Notes: generated by a model from the letters alone, not told the origin. A DNA stretch of 64,000 nt from Corythucha ciliata (GCA_038030265.1 CM075939.1:7049253-7113252), one strand, 5' to 3'. Shown: positions 21,491 to 34,655, counted from the first letter of the stretch. Made by a program: numbers and translations.

Positions 21491-23330
21491 TTATCAGACA
21501 AAAATCGGTAATATTCGTGGCTATAGCTGCTAAAAAGCGCTGATTCATGGTCTCGCGATGCAACTTCCAGACTAAAATTAAGAAAAAGACCGCTGATTCG
21601 CGGTACATGGAGGCCATTCTACGAATAAATTGTGAAAATCAACGCAAAAGTGTTGATATTTGGGCTAACCCCGCGGTTAAAGTTGAGAAAAAACGCTATA
21701 ATATTGACAAATAAAAGACGCTTTCAGGTTAAAATAGGACAAAAATGGCAAATTGACTACTGAAATGGCGTAAAATCGCCCATTCCCGTATGAAAAAGGA
21801 AATAGGATGCTGAATGGCAGCAAAATTAGCACAAAACGCTATTTTACAGCTGAAATAGGGAAAAATCGCTACTTTGCAATTTGCTGATAATAAAGTTGTG
21901 GAAAAACGTTAATTCGCTATTACAAAATGAATAAAATCACTAATTCGCGGCAAAAATTGAAAAAATCACCAATTAGCGAAGCCAAAATTAAGAAAAACGT
22001 TAATTTTTAATTCAACCTGGGGAAAAGTGCTAATTCTCAGTTAAAAATGAAAAAAATTGCTAATTTGCAGCTTAAATTGAGTCAAACGCCAATTCTTGGC
22101 AAAAATCGACAAAACTCGGTAGGTAATGCACGGGTTGGAAACGCTAGCACGTTGCTAAAATTTAGAAAAAGCGAAAATTCGTTGCCTGAGAAATTTATAA
22201 TTGAAAAATGATGATTTTTTGACAGAAATGGATGGATAGATGTAAATTTTTTGGTTGAAAAAGGTATGAACAAAAAATTTACATTTATCATTTAAATTCG
22301 CACCTTCTGAAGGCATTCTTTGTATAAAATTCAGAAAAATAGCAAATTCATGCATGGCGATAGTATAATGTTAAAAAATACGCTAATTCACGGCTAGAAC
22401 TGCCGTAAAGCAATAATCTATACCTATGAAAGTTATATAAAATTGCTAATGCGGTGGTAAAACGTGAAAAACCGCTAATTTGCGGGTAATATTTGGAAAA
22501 TAAAATAAACAGCTTGCCCCTCTTATTCATTCTGTTACTCTTAACGCGTGCGTTAGCGAAATAAACAAGGCGGATAACTGAGAGCAATCAGCTGAGACAT
22601 TTTGCTAACTCACGCGTTATGAGCAACGATATGTGAACCTGGATTGCTCACAGCGGACTGGAGGGGCGTGGAGGGGGCAGATCGTCCCTGATAAGCAATC
22701 ACCCTGTTCTTCTCCTTGTGTAGTTATGGCAATATAACTCCCTTCCGGTATTTATTTCGAAACTCCAGCCCTCTCATCCACAATGGGAGCTTATTTGATG
22801 GCTTTTCTTTATCAGCAGTGATGAGCAATCCAGTTTTTTTATGTATCGTCGGTTATGAGTTACAGAAAAGGCGGGCTGGTCAAAATTAAGAGAAAGGTTA
22901 AGTTTAAGCCTAAAAATTGATAAAATTGCTAATTCGCGGCAAAAATGGAAAAAATCGCGAATTTACAGCTAAAATTGCGCCAAACGCCAATTTGTGACTG
23001 AAATTGAGAAAATTCGCTAAGTCACAGGTTTGAAACGCTACGACGCGTCGCCGTTACAATTTTTAAAAAAGCGCTAATTCGCGGTTGAAACTGAGAAAAA
23101 TCGCTCATGCATCGCGTATGATGAACCAAAAAATCCTAATTCGTGAAAAGTCCCCCTGTTTTGCGGCTAATATTGAGGAAAACACTTAAGAAAAACGTTA
23201 ATTTCCAGCTAAAACTGAGAAAAGTCCTAATCCCCTGGTAAAAAATTTAAAAAAATCGGTCAAACCCGCTAAAATTGAGGAAAACGCCAAAACTCGTGGA
23301 TAATTGAAGAAGCATCGCTCACGGGATAAC
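21491..23330 (+). repeat. Minisatellite family A array, forward, with a unique island
   Basis: Forward family A units, interrupted at about 22505-22885 by non-repetitive DNA of unknown origin containing no recognisable gene. Confidence 0.8.
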
Positions 23331-24082
23331 AACGACACCGCTGGAAAGGAGGCCAATTTCCGTCGTCAACCGTAAACGAAAACTTTTTTTCACGTACTTA
23401 TTCACTAAGAATGGTAGAACAGCGAGTTGTAGGGTGAAGATGGGAGATGGGAGCAAATTTTCGTTAGATGAAAGTTTTGTGATGGCGGGGGGATGATGGG
23501 ACGTCCGATTTGTTAGCGTTCGGTCACATCTTCGGGATACATCTTCCTCTTTTTGGAGAGATATCGAATTTCTTTAATTAAATTGCCCTTCGGTGGTATT
23601 GAGGAGGATGGGTGGCAAATTTTTAACAAAAAATTGGGCCCCCTGCCGATATAGAGAGGGTGATGGTGCACTGTTTTTACAAAACAAACTGGTTGTTGCA
23701 TAAAAAATTGTACAAACGAGCTTATTACTCCCACTGTTGGCTGAAACGAGCAACTTTATTCGAGTCGAGTGGCAAAACTTGTGGATAGGCAAGAAAACGC
23801 ACGACACAACCATTTTATCTTCGTTAGCCGCGAGATCGAGCTTTTTGTACAAACGGCAGCCCGTCGTCGTCTGAGGTCTCGTCTGTGCCGACCAATAATT
23901 GAGTTGGTGTGCGCTGTTGTGGGTAGGAGGCATAAGGGGAAAATTTTGAAGATCAAATTTTTTTGAAACTAACGTAGCGCGTTATTCGTACACCGAGAAA
24001 AAAAAACTCAAAACTTTTAATCAACTGAATGCTTTAGTGAAATCCTCCCCTACGTATTACTTAATATTCTCAAATAAATTAC
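23331..24082. other. Non-repetitive DNA, intron by inference
   Basis: Several overlapping short open frames on both strands, none with domain or splice support. It lies just downstream (minus-strand sense) of the GoLoco exon, so it is probably intron sequence. Confidence 0.4.
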
Positions 24083-24172
24083 CTGGGAGAAGTAAGCGGG
24101 AAGGACGCAACGTTGATCGTCCAGCCTGTTGGACTGAACCCTCTCTAATAACTCGAACAGCTCCTGGGCACT
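24083..24172 (-). CDS. GoLoco-motif exon, Rap1GAP-like
   Basis: 90-bp minus-strand exon, phase 0 at both ends. It is bounded by acceptor TATATTTTCCAG upstream of 24172 and donor CAG/GTAATT after 24083. It encodes SAQ, then ELFELLERVQSNRLDDQRC, then VLPAYFSQ, a complete GoLoco (GPR) motif with the diagnostic acidic-Gln-Arg triad DQR. GoLoco peptides bind GDP-loaded G-alpha-i/o, the Arg reaching the nucleotide. The LFE...Q..R.D.QRC pattern resembles the N-terminal GoLoco of Rap1GAP, which stimulates Rap GTP hydrolysis at membranes, more than those of Pins/LGN or RGS12/14. The catalytic RapGAP domain is not visible in the window, so the gene identity is inferred from this motif alone. Confidence 0.78.
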
Positions 24173-25080
24173 CTGGAAAATATATAAATCATTAGTTTTG
24201 AAGCAATTTATGAGCAGGCCATTAAAGATTCCCGTGCTAAGTGGCCCAGAGAAAAAGTGAAAGAATCAAGAATCTCCTTTTTTTTTCATGTTAAAATAAA
24301 CTAAATTACTCCGAAATGCGAAATGGAGTTTTTCTCGGACGTCACTTTATAGCTTCCCTCCCAACGTGTAACGCAACGATTTGCGAACGTTCGGACTGAC
24401 AAAAAAAAACCTTATACAAGGCACAAAAAAACTATAAATTTTGTCTTGCGATAATTTATAAAGATCCCTTCTTTTTAAACCCATCAAAGTTTTCAACCGC
24501 TAAGTGCTATGTCGTAAATCAAAGAAAACATTTTTTTGCGTAAATAAACACGGTGAACTACTCCCGTCTTTACCGTTTAAAACATTCCTTCGGGAGATCA
24601 TGCCTTGCTCACGTAGTAGTTGTTTTAAGATTGTTTGATGCTTCGGGCTATTTAAAGCATTATGAGTGGGGGGGGGGGAGTGAGCTAGGAAATCTTGAAG
24701 CTGGTGGCGTTATTATTCTGGGTAGCCCCTTCCCACCCTGTTATTCATGCGTTTACACGATTATACTGACGTTACCATTTCTAGAAAGTATTTTAATTTT
24801 TATTTAGGCTTCCTCTGGGCTACAACAAGTGAAAACGTTTGTAATTTTATCCAGACGCTTTTTAATTGAACTTTCACTAGTTTTATCCGAGTATCCATTG
24901 AAACCACGAAAGTTTTGTCTTTTTCACGTACGAAATTAACTCCAAGGGGGGGGGGGGGGCAAACGCTGGAGGTTTTTGATAGATTTGAAGGTTTGTTTCT
25001 TTAAAAAACGTTATGGAAATCGGCCGAGAGAAATCGGCGTATACTTTTCTCCCAAATCAGGTATTCACATGCAAGTTCCC

Positions 25081-25162
25081 CATTCACGGCTAAAACTGAT
25101 AACTGGCGGTTTCTTGATGGACAGTTTACGACTATAATGGATGAGAAAATCACTAATTCATG
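25081..25162 (+). repeat. Minisatellite family A, left of a transposon
   Basis: Short forward block; its last unit is cut by the element starting at 25163 and resumes at 26990. The sequence just before it (25071-25083) ends in GCAAGTTCCCC, a MITE end shared with 14551 and 20974. Confidence 0.75.
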
Positions 25163-26989
25163 CAGGGGCGTAGCCAGCCCTTGGTCCAGGGGTGGGCAGA
25201 AGTTGTCGGATGTTCAAGAGACCCCAGCAAAAGAACCGCTATAATTCATTTAAATCTGAAATAGGCGCATTAAATCTTCAAATTCTTCCCCGGAAAGTGA
25301 AATTCCCCAAAAGGGCCGTAATCCATCAAAAACTGACACCTCCGTTGGGAAACTATCGGTTTTAACCTTCTATTCCTGTTTTTCTGTCCAAAAACTGGCA
25401 ATGGTTTCTCCGGAAATCGATACTTTTTAGGAAAGGCTTGGCACGGCCGACTTTTTATCAACGTACTGTCGGAGAGACGTGAAAATCTAACATTTTCTAA
25501 TTGAAAACGGCCTTTTTTTAACCCAAAACTGGAGATTTCACTCTATAACTCAATATTTTATTTCATACTGACGTTTTTACGCCAAAGCCGATGAGTTACT
25601 ACTAAGTTAAAGATTACACAGCACAACTGACGATTTTAAGACCCAAGGCTTTACCCCAGAATTGATTTTACCCTAAAACATGGCTGGTTTAAACCGAACT
25701 AGTGAAAAACGAATAATCTTACCAAAACAGACTAAACTGCATTAAAAACTGCTGATTTTATCCCTCAAATTGCGATTTTACTAAAAAAAAACGTACGATT
25801 TCTCGCCAAAGCTGACGTATTACTCCACCCCATCCACGCACACACACACCACTGATGAAAATGTCACTGCAAAACTGGCTATTTTAACCTAAAACTTTTC
25901 TGTTTCATTTAAAAAATCAATATTTTTACACACGAAACGACAATTTCCCCCCAAATTAGAATTTTTAATCTAAGACTGTAATAAAGTTTACACCCAAAAC
26001 GGAAGATTTTATAAGACAAAAACGGCGACTCTACCTTGAAAACCGGCGATTTCACCGCAAAACTGACGAATTTTTCCCAAATTTGACGATTTCACGCCAA
26101 AGCTGACTTGTTGCCCCATAACTAAAGACGTCACTACAAAACTGGCGATTTTATTCCAAAACCAAATTTCACGGTTTAACCTCAGAAATGAATGTTTTAC
26201 TCCGAAATAGGTTATTTTACCTCAAAACTGGCGATACTCCAAACCTGAAGTGTTCTTCTGAATATTTCTCTACAAAAACCGGCAATTTTACCCCAAAAAC
26301 TGACTGTTCCAATCGCAAAACTTACGATTTCATCCCAAAAACTTTCCTAAAAAAGACGATTTTACCCTGAAACTATAGCAGCCCCCCCCCCCCAATTATT
26401 TTACCTCAAAACTGGGTAAGTGGGTTTACCTCGAATCTGGTGATTTTAGTTCAAAATTTCCCGGGGTTGACCACATGAGTCCAAAGTTCTATTTATCGTA
26501 AAGGCTGAGCTTAAGAGTTTATACCCCGGCCCAAATTTGCATATAAAAACGTTAAAATTAAACCCTTAGCAACGCTCAAACGGACATTGTCGACCCGGTC
26601 CTTGAGCGCCAAAATGGCGATTTTAGCACAGAAATGGAGATGGGCCAAAAACTGGCAATTTCACCAGTGTTTTTTTTGTTCAGAGAAGATAAATCTGAAA
26701 AATTGTCTTTTTAGTCGTGTCAGATTTACGAAAACGGTATTTTAGGTCGCAAAAACCGTGAAATAGGTCTTTGATGAATTATGTCACCCAAGCGAAATTC
26801 TTTTTGTGAGCGACACAAATCATCGAAATTGATTATGCGAGCGCCTACTAAACAAAATGTGGTTATCCAGAAGGATCTGAACATTAAGAACGTTTTTAGG
26901 GGTGGGCAGCTGCCCCACTAAATCTGCTCCTTCGAGTCTAGGGGAGGGCAGCTGCCTACCCCTGCCCCCCCCCTCTGGCTACGCCCATG
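25163..26989. mobile_element. hAT-like non-autonomous transposon carrying an internal minisatellite
   Basis: 1,827 bp. Left end CAGGGGCGTAGCCAG, right end CTGGCTACGCCCATG; the terminal repeats extend in weaker form through a GGGGTGGGCAG segment. It is flanked by the exact 8-bp duplication AATTCATG (25155-25162 and 26990-26997), the hAT hallmark, and splits one family A unit. The interior (about 25260-26750) is made of 19-20 bp units with core CAAAACTGGCGATTTTAC. There is no transposase. A second copy starts at 63749. Confidence 0.85.
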
Positions 26990-27958
26990 AATTCATGACT
27001 ATAAAAAACGGCTAATTCGCTGCTCAATCCCCCAGAACCCCAGATTCACGAAAACAAAAAAAAAAACGGTGATTTGCGGTTTCTCGATTCTCGATGGTAC
27101 TATTTCATGAGCAAAATTAAGAAAAAATCGCTAATTCAAGATGTATGGAGGCTCTTTCCCGGCTAAAATGCAGAGAAAACGCTAATGTGCGTGTCCTTGG
27201 GAGCAAGTCCTTAGCTAAAATAAAGAAAAATGGCTAACTCGCAGCTTTTAGTTTGGCAAAAACGCTAATTCTAATACCAAAATATTCCAATTAGCGGTTT
27301 CTGGAGGCGTTAGTGGCGCCGAAACAGTTTCAATGAGCTGTAGCAGGACTCTTAAAAGGGACCCACACGTGATGACTACCCCCCCCCCCTCAATTCACCA
27401 CACCACATTATCATCGGAATACCACCAATTCGTGACTGAAACTGAGAAAACTCGGCATTTAGTGGCTAAGATTAGGAAAAAGAATTGAGAAAAAGGGCCA
27501 ATTTGCAGCTAAAATGAAGAAAAACGGTAAAATCGCGGCTATATTCGAGAAAACACTGATTGGCGGCTTCGAGGACAACTTTGTGGCTAAAATTGAGAAA
27601 AAGCCCTAATGACAAAAACCTAAAAAAAAAAAAAATCTAATTCGCGGGTAAAATTAACACAAATCACGACTAAAATGAGGGAAAAAACAACAAAAATACA
27701 TTAATTCGCGGCAAAAATTGAGAGAAAGTGCAAATTGGCGGCTCTAAAACAGAAAAGCGCTGATTATTGAATTGAGAAAAAATGCTAATTAGAGGGGGGA
27801 AAAGCCTAATTCGCGAATAAAAAGTAGAAAAACGCTAATAAACGGCTAAAAATGAACAAAAAAATCACTAATTCACGGCTAAAATTGAGAAAAACGCCTA
27901 TTCGCGGCTGTATACATAGAAAACATCAATGCCCGGCTTCTGAAGGCAAGATTGAGGC
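26990..27958 (+). repeat. Minisatellite family A array, forward
   Basis: Array resumes after the hAT-like element. Around 27313-27390 lies a short dispersed repeat (GGCGCCGAAACAGTTTCAAT...TGTAGCAGGACTC), also seen at 60077-60110. Confidence 0.8.
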
Positions 27959-30645
27959 TAAAATGGTGAAAAAGCGCTATTTCTAACGCTACTTTTATTA
28001 TTACCTTATCCGCAAATTTTGACCCTATTTCCCAAACTGAAGTCATGAATTAGCGATTTTCCTAAATTTAATTCGCGAATTAGCGATTTTTCTCGATTTG
28101 AGCTACCAATTAGCGTTTTTCTCTGTTTTAGCCGCGCCGATTAGCTCTTTCTCTCAATTTTAGCGGCGAATGCCTTTTTTTTTCTCGGGCTAATATTGAA
28201 TATAAGCGCTCAATTGCCGCTGAAATTAAGAAAAATACACCAATATTATCTTATGGCAACCTGAACGTCAGGATATCTGAAGGCATTCCATTGCTGCTGA
28301 AATAGAAAGCGTGCGCTAACATCATAGGAGGTTGAAAAAAAGAGAAGGTGGGCAAATGCGCTAATCCTGGGTCAACCACCAAGGCAAAAAGTTTTGAAAA
28401 ACTCTAAAATTCACACTAGAAATAGTAGAATAACGCCAATTCGTAGCAGAAAGAAAACAACAAAAATCACTTCTTCGCGGCTAAAAACGGAGAAAAGCGC
28501 TAGTTCGCCGCCATAATTTAGAAAAAGCACTAATTCATAGCTATAAAATTCAGGAAAAGAAGCGATAAATCACTCAAGAGGCTTTACTGATTTTGAAAAA
28601 AAAAAACCCCAATTTGTGGTTTATAGTGACTGACATTGAGAAAAAGCACTAATTTGCACGCGATAAAAGCGCTAATTTGCATCCGACGTAAGATTTAAGA
28701 TCCGTTGAAATTGAGAAAATACGATAATTCCCGGATACTTTTGTTTAACCCGCTAATTCACGGTTAAAATGAAGACATTGTCAAGATTCGCAGCCAAGGT
28801 TGACAAATAGCGCTCATTTGCAGCTATTTTGTCTTTTAACAATTCGCTGGGTCTAAAATTGACTAAGTGCGGTATAATCCACGGCCAAAACCAGGAAATA
28901 ATTCGCGGCTAAAACTAGAAAATAATTCGCGGCAAAAATAGAGAAAAACGCTAATTCGCGGATATATTTAGGAAAACCTGTTAATACGTGGATGAAACGG
29001 AGAAGACGTCGGCTAATTCCCGGTTGAAATAAAGATAAAGCGCTCATTCGTTACTAAAATAGAGAAGAAATGGAAATTCGCGGATCAAGGTGAGAAAATC
29101 AGCGAATTCACAGGCAAAATTAAGTGTAAAAGGCTGTATAATTTTCGCCTGAAAATTGAGCAATAATTCACTAAAATTGAAAATAACGCTAATTTGCACA
29201 GCTAAGAAGTAAATGAAAGCGCTAACTCACGGCTTAAATTGATGAAAGGTGGTAAAAGGCTACTGAAGTTGACAAAATTCACTCATTTGCTGCATAAAAT
29301 GGTGAAAAAGCGCTATTTCTAACGCTACTTTTATTATTACCTTATCCGCAAATTTTGTCCCTATTTCTCAAACTGAAGTCACGAATTAGCGATTTTCCTA
29401 AATTTAATTCGCGAATTAGCGATTTTTCTCGATTTGACGCTACCAATTAGCTTTTCTCTGTTTTAGCGCGCGCCGATTAGCTCTTTCTCTCAATTTTAGC
29501 GGCGAATGCCTTTTTTTTTCTCGGGCTAATATTGAATATAAGCGCTCAATTGCCGCTGAAATTAAGAAAAATTCACCAATATTATCTTTTGGCAACCTGA
29601 ACGTCAGGAAATCTGAAGGCATTCCAACGCTGCTGAAATAGAGAGCGTGCGCTAACATTATAGGAGGTTGAAAAAAAGAGAAGGTGCGCAAATGCGCTAA
29701 TCCTGGGTCAACCACCAAGGCAAAAAGTTTTGAAAAAACTCAAAAATTCACACAAAAATAGTAGAATAACGCCAATTCGTAGCAGAAAGAAAACAACAAA
29801 AATCACTTCTTCGCGGCTAAAAACGGAGAAAAGCGCTAGTTCGCCGCCATAATTTAGAAAAAGCACTAATTCATAGCTATAAAATTCAGGAAAAGAAGCG
29901 ATAAATCACTCAAGAGGCTTTACTGATTTTGAAAAAAAAAAACCCAATTTGTGGTTTATAGTGACTGACATTGAGAAAAAGCACTAATTTGCACGCGATA
30001 AAAGCGCTAATTTGCATCCGACGTAAGATTTAAGATCCGTTGAAATTGAGAAAATACGATAATTCCCGGATACTTTTGTTTAACCCGCTAATTCACGGTT
30101 AAAATGAAGACATTGTCAAGATTCGCATGCCAAGGTTGACAAATAGCGCTCATTTGCAGCTATTTTGTCTTTTAACAATTCGCTGGGTCTAAAATTGACT
30201 AAGTGCGGTATAATCCACGGCCAAAACCAGGAAATAATTCGCGGCTAAAACTAGAAAATAATTCGCGGCAAAAATAGAGAAAAACGCTAATTCGCGGATA
30301 TATTTAGGAAAACCTGTTAATACGTGGATGAAACGGAGAAGACGTCGGCTAATTCCCGGTTGAAATAAAGATAAAGCGCTCATTCGTTACTAAAATAGAG
30401 AAGAAATGGAAATTCGCGGATCAAGGTGAGAAAATCAGCGAATTCACAGGCAAAATTAAGTGTAAAAGGCTGTATAATTTTCGCCTGAAAATTGAGCAAT
30501 AATTCACTAAAATTGAAAATAACGCTAATTTGCACCGCTAAGAAGTAAATGAAAGCGCTAACTCACGGCTTAAATTGATGAAAGGTGGTAAAAGGCTACT
30601 GAAGTTGACAAAATTCACTCATTTGCTGCATAAAATGGTGAAAAA
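27959..30645 (+). repeat. Tandem duplication of a 1,336-bp block of family A
   Basis: Copy 1 27959-29294, copy 2 29295-30630. The phrase TAAAATGGTGAAAAA occurs at 27959, 29295 and 30631, marking the junctions. The copies differ at only a few positions and keep the same internal polarity switch (reverse units at about 28000-28190 and 29336-29525). Confidence 0.9.
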
Positions 30646-30900
30646 CGCCAATGCGTGGATCAAGATGAATGAAAGTAAAAGCCACTCTCTAGAGAGGTGT
30701 AGCGACTGCTATACACCTTGGATATAGAGTCGGCGCTAATCTGTCTGGAGGCAATTTCGTGGCTGTAGATGATACAACGCGTCAATACATGACTACAAAA
30801 GTGAGAAAATGTGTTCATTCGAGGGTATAAAAGTTGAAAAAACGCTAATTCGCTGTTAATATTGTGATAAATCGCTCATTCGCGCACTGTCGGGGCTTGC
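30646..30900 (+). repeat. Minisatellite family A, forward
   Basis: Diverged units after the duplication, grading into unique sequence with a G run at about 31001-31010. Confidence 0.65.
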
Positions 30901-31059
30901 TGAAATTAAGCACTATAGCATTGGGCAATACGCCATTTTTGGTCCCCCTTCAACCGGCATCATTGGCGAAAACGCATCACAGTAACCAATGATTGGTAAT
31001 GGGGGGGGGGAGTCATATAGTGCGCGGGAAATTACATCAAAGGCCAGTTTGGACATTTT

Positions 31060-31620
31060 TAAGAACGTCTGACATTTTTGTGACGTTATTTGGCTAATTT
31101 TTAGGACTTGAACGTCAGCTAAGCCATTTTCACGGCACGAATATAATCATTTTTAGGCATTTTCATGGCTTGAACCATCCGCTCAGCCATCCTTCAAAAG
31201 TGAATTATTTCAGATTTGCCAATTTTAGGACGAGTAGTCAGTGCTACATTTTTTTTTTCAGGGCATGAATGGGTCATTTTTGTCAGTTTTAAGGGTGCGA
31301 ACACACAGTTCAGCCATTTTTAATTCACGAATCCTCAGCTACACAATTTTTTTGGACGCAAATAGACCTCCAAGAGACTGCTTAGGACGTGAATGGTCAG
31401 TTGTTTTAAGACATGAATTGCCTGCTTGGCCATACGAAGCTGGTGGGGAGGGGACGTCAATTATCGCAGTTTGATGATTTTTATGGCACGATTCCGTTAT
31501 TTCGGCCATTTTCCATTCGTTCCTCGGTCATTTTCGGAATGACCAGTTCAACTAATGTTATGCCGCGAATTGTCAGTTTAAGCCATTTTTAGCCGAGCAA
31601 AGCACCAAATCGGAGGAGCA
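31060..31620 (+). repeat. Minisatellite family C array
   Basis: Diverged units near 30 bp with core GAATAGTCAGTTTAGCCATT followed by TTTAGG. The same family occurs at 42530-43560, 52670-52790 and about 55735-55815. Confidence 0.7.
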
Positions 31621-32074
31621 CAAACGTTTACTTCATAACACACCGTCCATCCTTGTTTTAATCTGCACGCCCACGGACTTTGCACTCTTGTGATCCATTT
31701 AACTGTTATACATTCGCACAGAACTCATTTTTCTGAAAATTAGGATCTGAAACACGCAATTTCGTGAAAACTGTACCTTGAAACGTCTAGTTTTCATAGA
31801 TATTTGCTTACAAAATGTTTGGTGGGACGATATTTTGGGCCTTGTCACCCTACGAGTGGGCGGCTATTAACCTGGGATCCAAGCACAGACAAAAAAAGTT
31901 CCAAACTCGCCATTTCAAGGATGTTTAGCACCGAAATTTGCAATTTCTCCGATATTAAAAGACCCGTAACTTGCAATTTTGCTAAAACTAAGACCCGAAA
32001 TTGCATTTTTGCTAGAATTATACAGTAAAAACTGTAGATCTGGCAGAAGCAGTCCCGTGAGAACTCGATGTTCC

Positions 32075-33400
32075 ACGATATGCCACGGAACAGCCAAGAA
32101 TGAGATTTGTTTGGAGTTGTTTAACCGTCACACAGCTAAATTCGCCAGATTTCGGAACATCTCTAATTATATCGACTATAATTGAGACGAATGCTAATTC
32201 GAGGACAAAAATTGAGGAAAAGCGCTCATTAGCGGCTAAAATTAGGGACAAAGCTAATTCACTGCCCAAAATTTGAGAGAATCGCTGACCCATTCAGCGC
32301 TAATTCACGGAGGGATTGAGAGAAAATCGGTAAAGTGTAGAAAAAACGATGACAAAATCACTATAATTCGCGGCTATAGTCAAGAGAAACGCTAATCAGC
32401 GGCTGAAATGCAGAGGGACACTCAATTTGCACATTCGTGGCTGTACGATAGAGAAAAAACTCAAATCCGTGGTTTCTGAAGGCAATTTCTTAACTAAAAC
32501 TGAGAAAAAGCGCTAATGCATACAACAAAGTGAAACAAAATTGCTAATGTGGTGCTAGAAGTGATAAAAAAAATGGTAATTTGTGGCAAATATTGAGAGA
32601 AATCACTGATTAGCGCGACTAACATTAAGAAAAACTCCAATTATTCACAGCTTAAATTGAGGAACATTGCTATTTCGCTGCTTACAAAGTGAAAAATCGC
32701 TAATTCGCTACCAAAATTGAGATAATAAAGTGCTAATTTGAGGAAGGGCTCTTAGAGAAATCAGTTACTAGCGGGTCAAATAAAGAAAAACGTTAATTCG
32801 CTGCTAAAAATGAGAAAATTTACTAATTCACTGTTCACAAGTGAAGAAATCTGCTATAACCAGGAGCTAAAATGTTGAAAAACGCCAATTCGTCGCTAAA
32901 ATTGAGAGAATTCGCTAATTCACGAGACACAAACGCCTATTTCCTCTTCAAATGGAGAAAACACTAATTCGCGGATAAAATGCAGAAAAAATCGCTAAAT
33001 CGCGGTGGGTGGGTGGGAGGAGTGTACAAAAAACGATGAATCGCAGATACAAAATGATAAAAATCATTATTTCGCGGCTCAAGTCGAGAGGAACGCTAAT
33101 TCGCGGCAAAAATGGACCAAAAACACTCAATTTGCGCCTGATTCCCGGCTTTAATCGAATACTCCTAATTCTCGGTAACTTCGCTGGCTAAAGCGGGGAA
33201 AAAGAGCTAACTCATAGCAAAAAGTGAAACGAAATTGTTAATTCTGTGCAAAAAACATTGATAAAATGAATAAATTGTGCGGGTAAAATGTGATAAAATC
33301 GCTAATTCGCTACTTTAATTCAGAAAAATTGGTAATTCACTGCTAAATACTTGAATACCGTGATAAATTCGCGAATTTGTGGCAAAACTTTGAAAATAGT
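32075..33400 (+). repeat. Minisatellite family A array, module copy 1
   Basis: Forward family A units; with the following B array it forms a module repeated at 40928-42358 and, inverted, at 44166-45710. It contains the distinctive GTGGGTGGGTGGG...GTGTACAAAAAACGATGAA segment at about 33004-33040. Confidence 0.82.
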
Positions 33401-34440
33401 TCAAATTCCAATGAAAGTTTCCAGGACTAATTGACAGTTAGGATGATTAAATTGACAGGTTGAACAAAATTTCCAGTTTCAAGGACAAATGCCTGTTGAT
33501 AGTTTCCACGACGAAATTAACTGTTGCAATTAACAGTTTCAGGGACGAAATCGGCAGTTTTTAATGTTTCTAGAAAGAAATTGACAGTTTATAGGACGAA
33601 AATGACTGTTTCGAGGACGAAATTTACAGTTTCCGCAGGACGAAAGCGACAGTTTAAAGAACAAAATTTACAGTTTCCAGGACAAATGTCTATTGACCGT
33701 TTCCAGGACGAAGTTGACAGATTTGAACATTTATTTGACAGTTTTTAGGGTAAAAATTGACAGTTTTGAACGGCGAAATTGGCATGCTACGGTATACTCG
33801 ACTGTTTCCGTGGTGAAGGGGCTTAGAAAGCGCAGTTTCTACAGTTTCTAGGACGAAATTTACAGATTCGAGGGGGAAATTGACAGTTTCTAGTATGACA
33901 TTGGCTGTTTTAGAATGATATCGACAGTTTCAACGACGACATTGTTTGTTTTGAATAACGAAATTGACCTTTCATAAGACGAAATTGACCTTTCATAAGA
34001 CGAAATTGACAGTCTCATGGTCGAAACAGATAATAGGACAAGGTTGACAGTGTTAGGTCATCATTGAATAGTTTCAACTGAAAATTTACAGTTCCCAGAA
34101 CGAAATTGACAGTTTCTAGAACAACATTGACAGTTATTTATTGGCGTTTTCCATTCAATGTAATACACTCGTGTGGTGTGAGTTTTTCCATCCGTCCTCT
34201 CTGAATTGAAACATATGTTTATTGAGAGGATGCTGCACTACTCTTGAGTAGTGTGTTGAATGGAAATCGCTATATGACAAAGTTGACAGTTTCTCAGGTG
34301 AAATTGACAGTTTTAAAGGACGGAATTGTTGTCGAGAGTTTCTAGTTCTCGACTGTTTCTGGTGAAGTGGCTCAATAACATCATGTTGTGTGAGCCCCAA
34401 TTGCGTGCTGTTGAATCTCAAAATCAAGTTTTGTGGTCTT
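33401..34440 (+). repeat. Minisatellite family B array, module copy 1
   Basis: About 21-bp units with core GACAGTTTCCAGGACGAAAT, varying by point changes and small indels. Interrupted by a MITE at 34141-34272. Confidence 0.82.
34141..34272. mobile_element. 132-bp MITE with TA target duplication
   Basis: Ends are GCGTTTTCCATTCAA-like in inverted orientation (right end TTGAATGGAAATCGC). TA flanks both sides (34139-34140, 34273-34274). The paralogous B array at 42170-42190 reads straight through (TTATTTATGACAAAG), giving the empty site. A TA duplication fits Tc1/mariner-type insertion. Confidence 0.75.
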
Positions 34441-34655
34441 TTGTTACGTTAAAATTGAGGAAAATCACTAATTCGTGGATAAAATGCCGAAAAAAAAGCT
34501 CTAATTTCAGGCTAAAATGCAGACAAGTCGCAAATTCGTGGATGAAATTGAGAAAAATCGCCAATTCAGGTGGGGTGGTATACAAAAAACGATAAATTGC
34601 GGCCGTACAAATGATAAAAATCACCATTTCGTGGCTTAAGTCAAGAAAAACGGCC
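34441..34655 (+). repeat. Minisatellite family A, short block
   Basis: Forward units, including another diverged copy of the GTATACAAAAAACGATAAA segment. Confidence 0.7.

Noticed and set aside
15838..23330. CRISPR-like array (regular short repeats with spacers)
   Set aside because: Units are contiguous and diverged with no constant repeat/unique spacer alternation, the polarity flips, and the context is eukaryotic with no cas genes.
28853..29047. Identical 64-codon minus-strand frames at 28853 and 30189
   Set aside because: They are the two copies of the 1,336-bp tandem duplication of non-coding minisatellite.
33524..33748. Open frame repeated at 41707-41952
   Set aside because: The similarity comes from segmental duplication of the family B array, not protein conservation; the frame simply follows the 21-bp unit.
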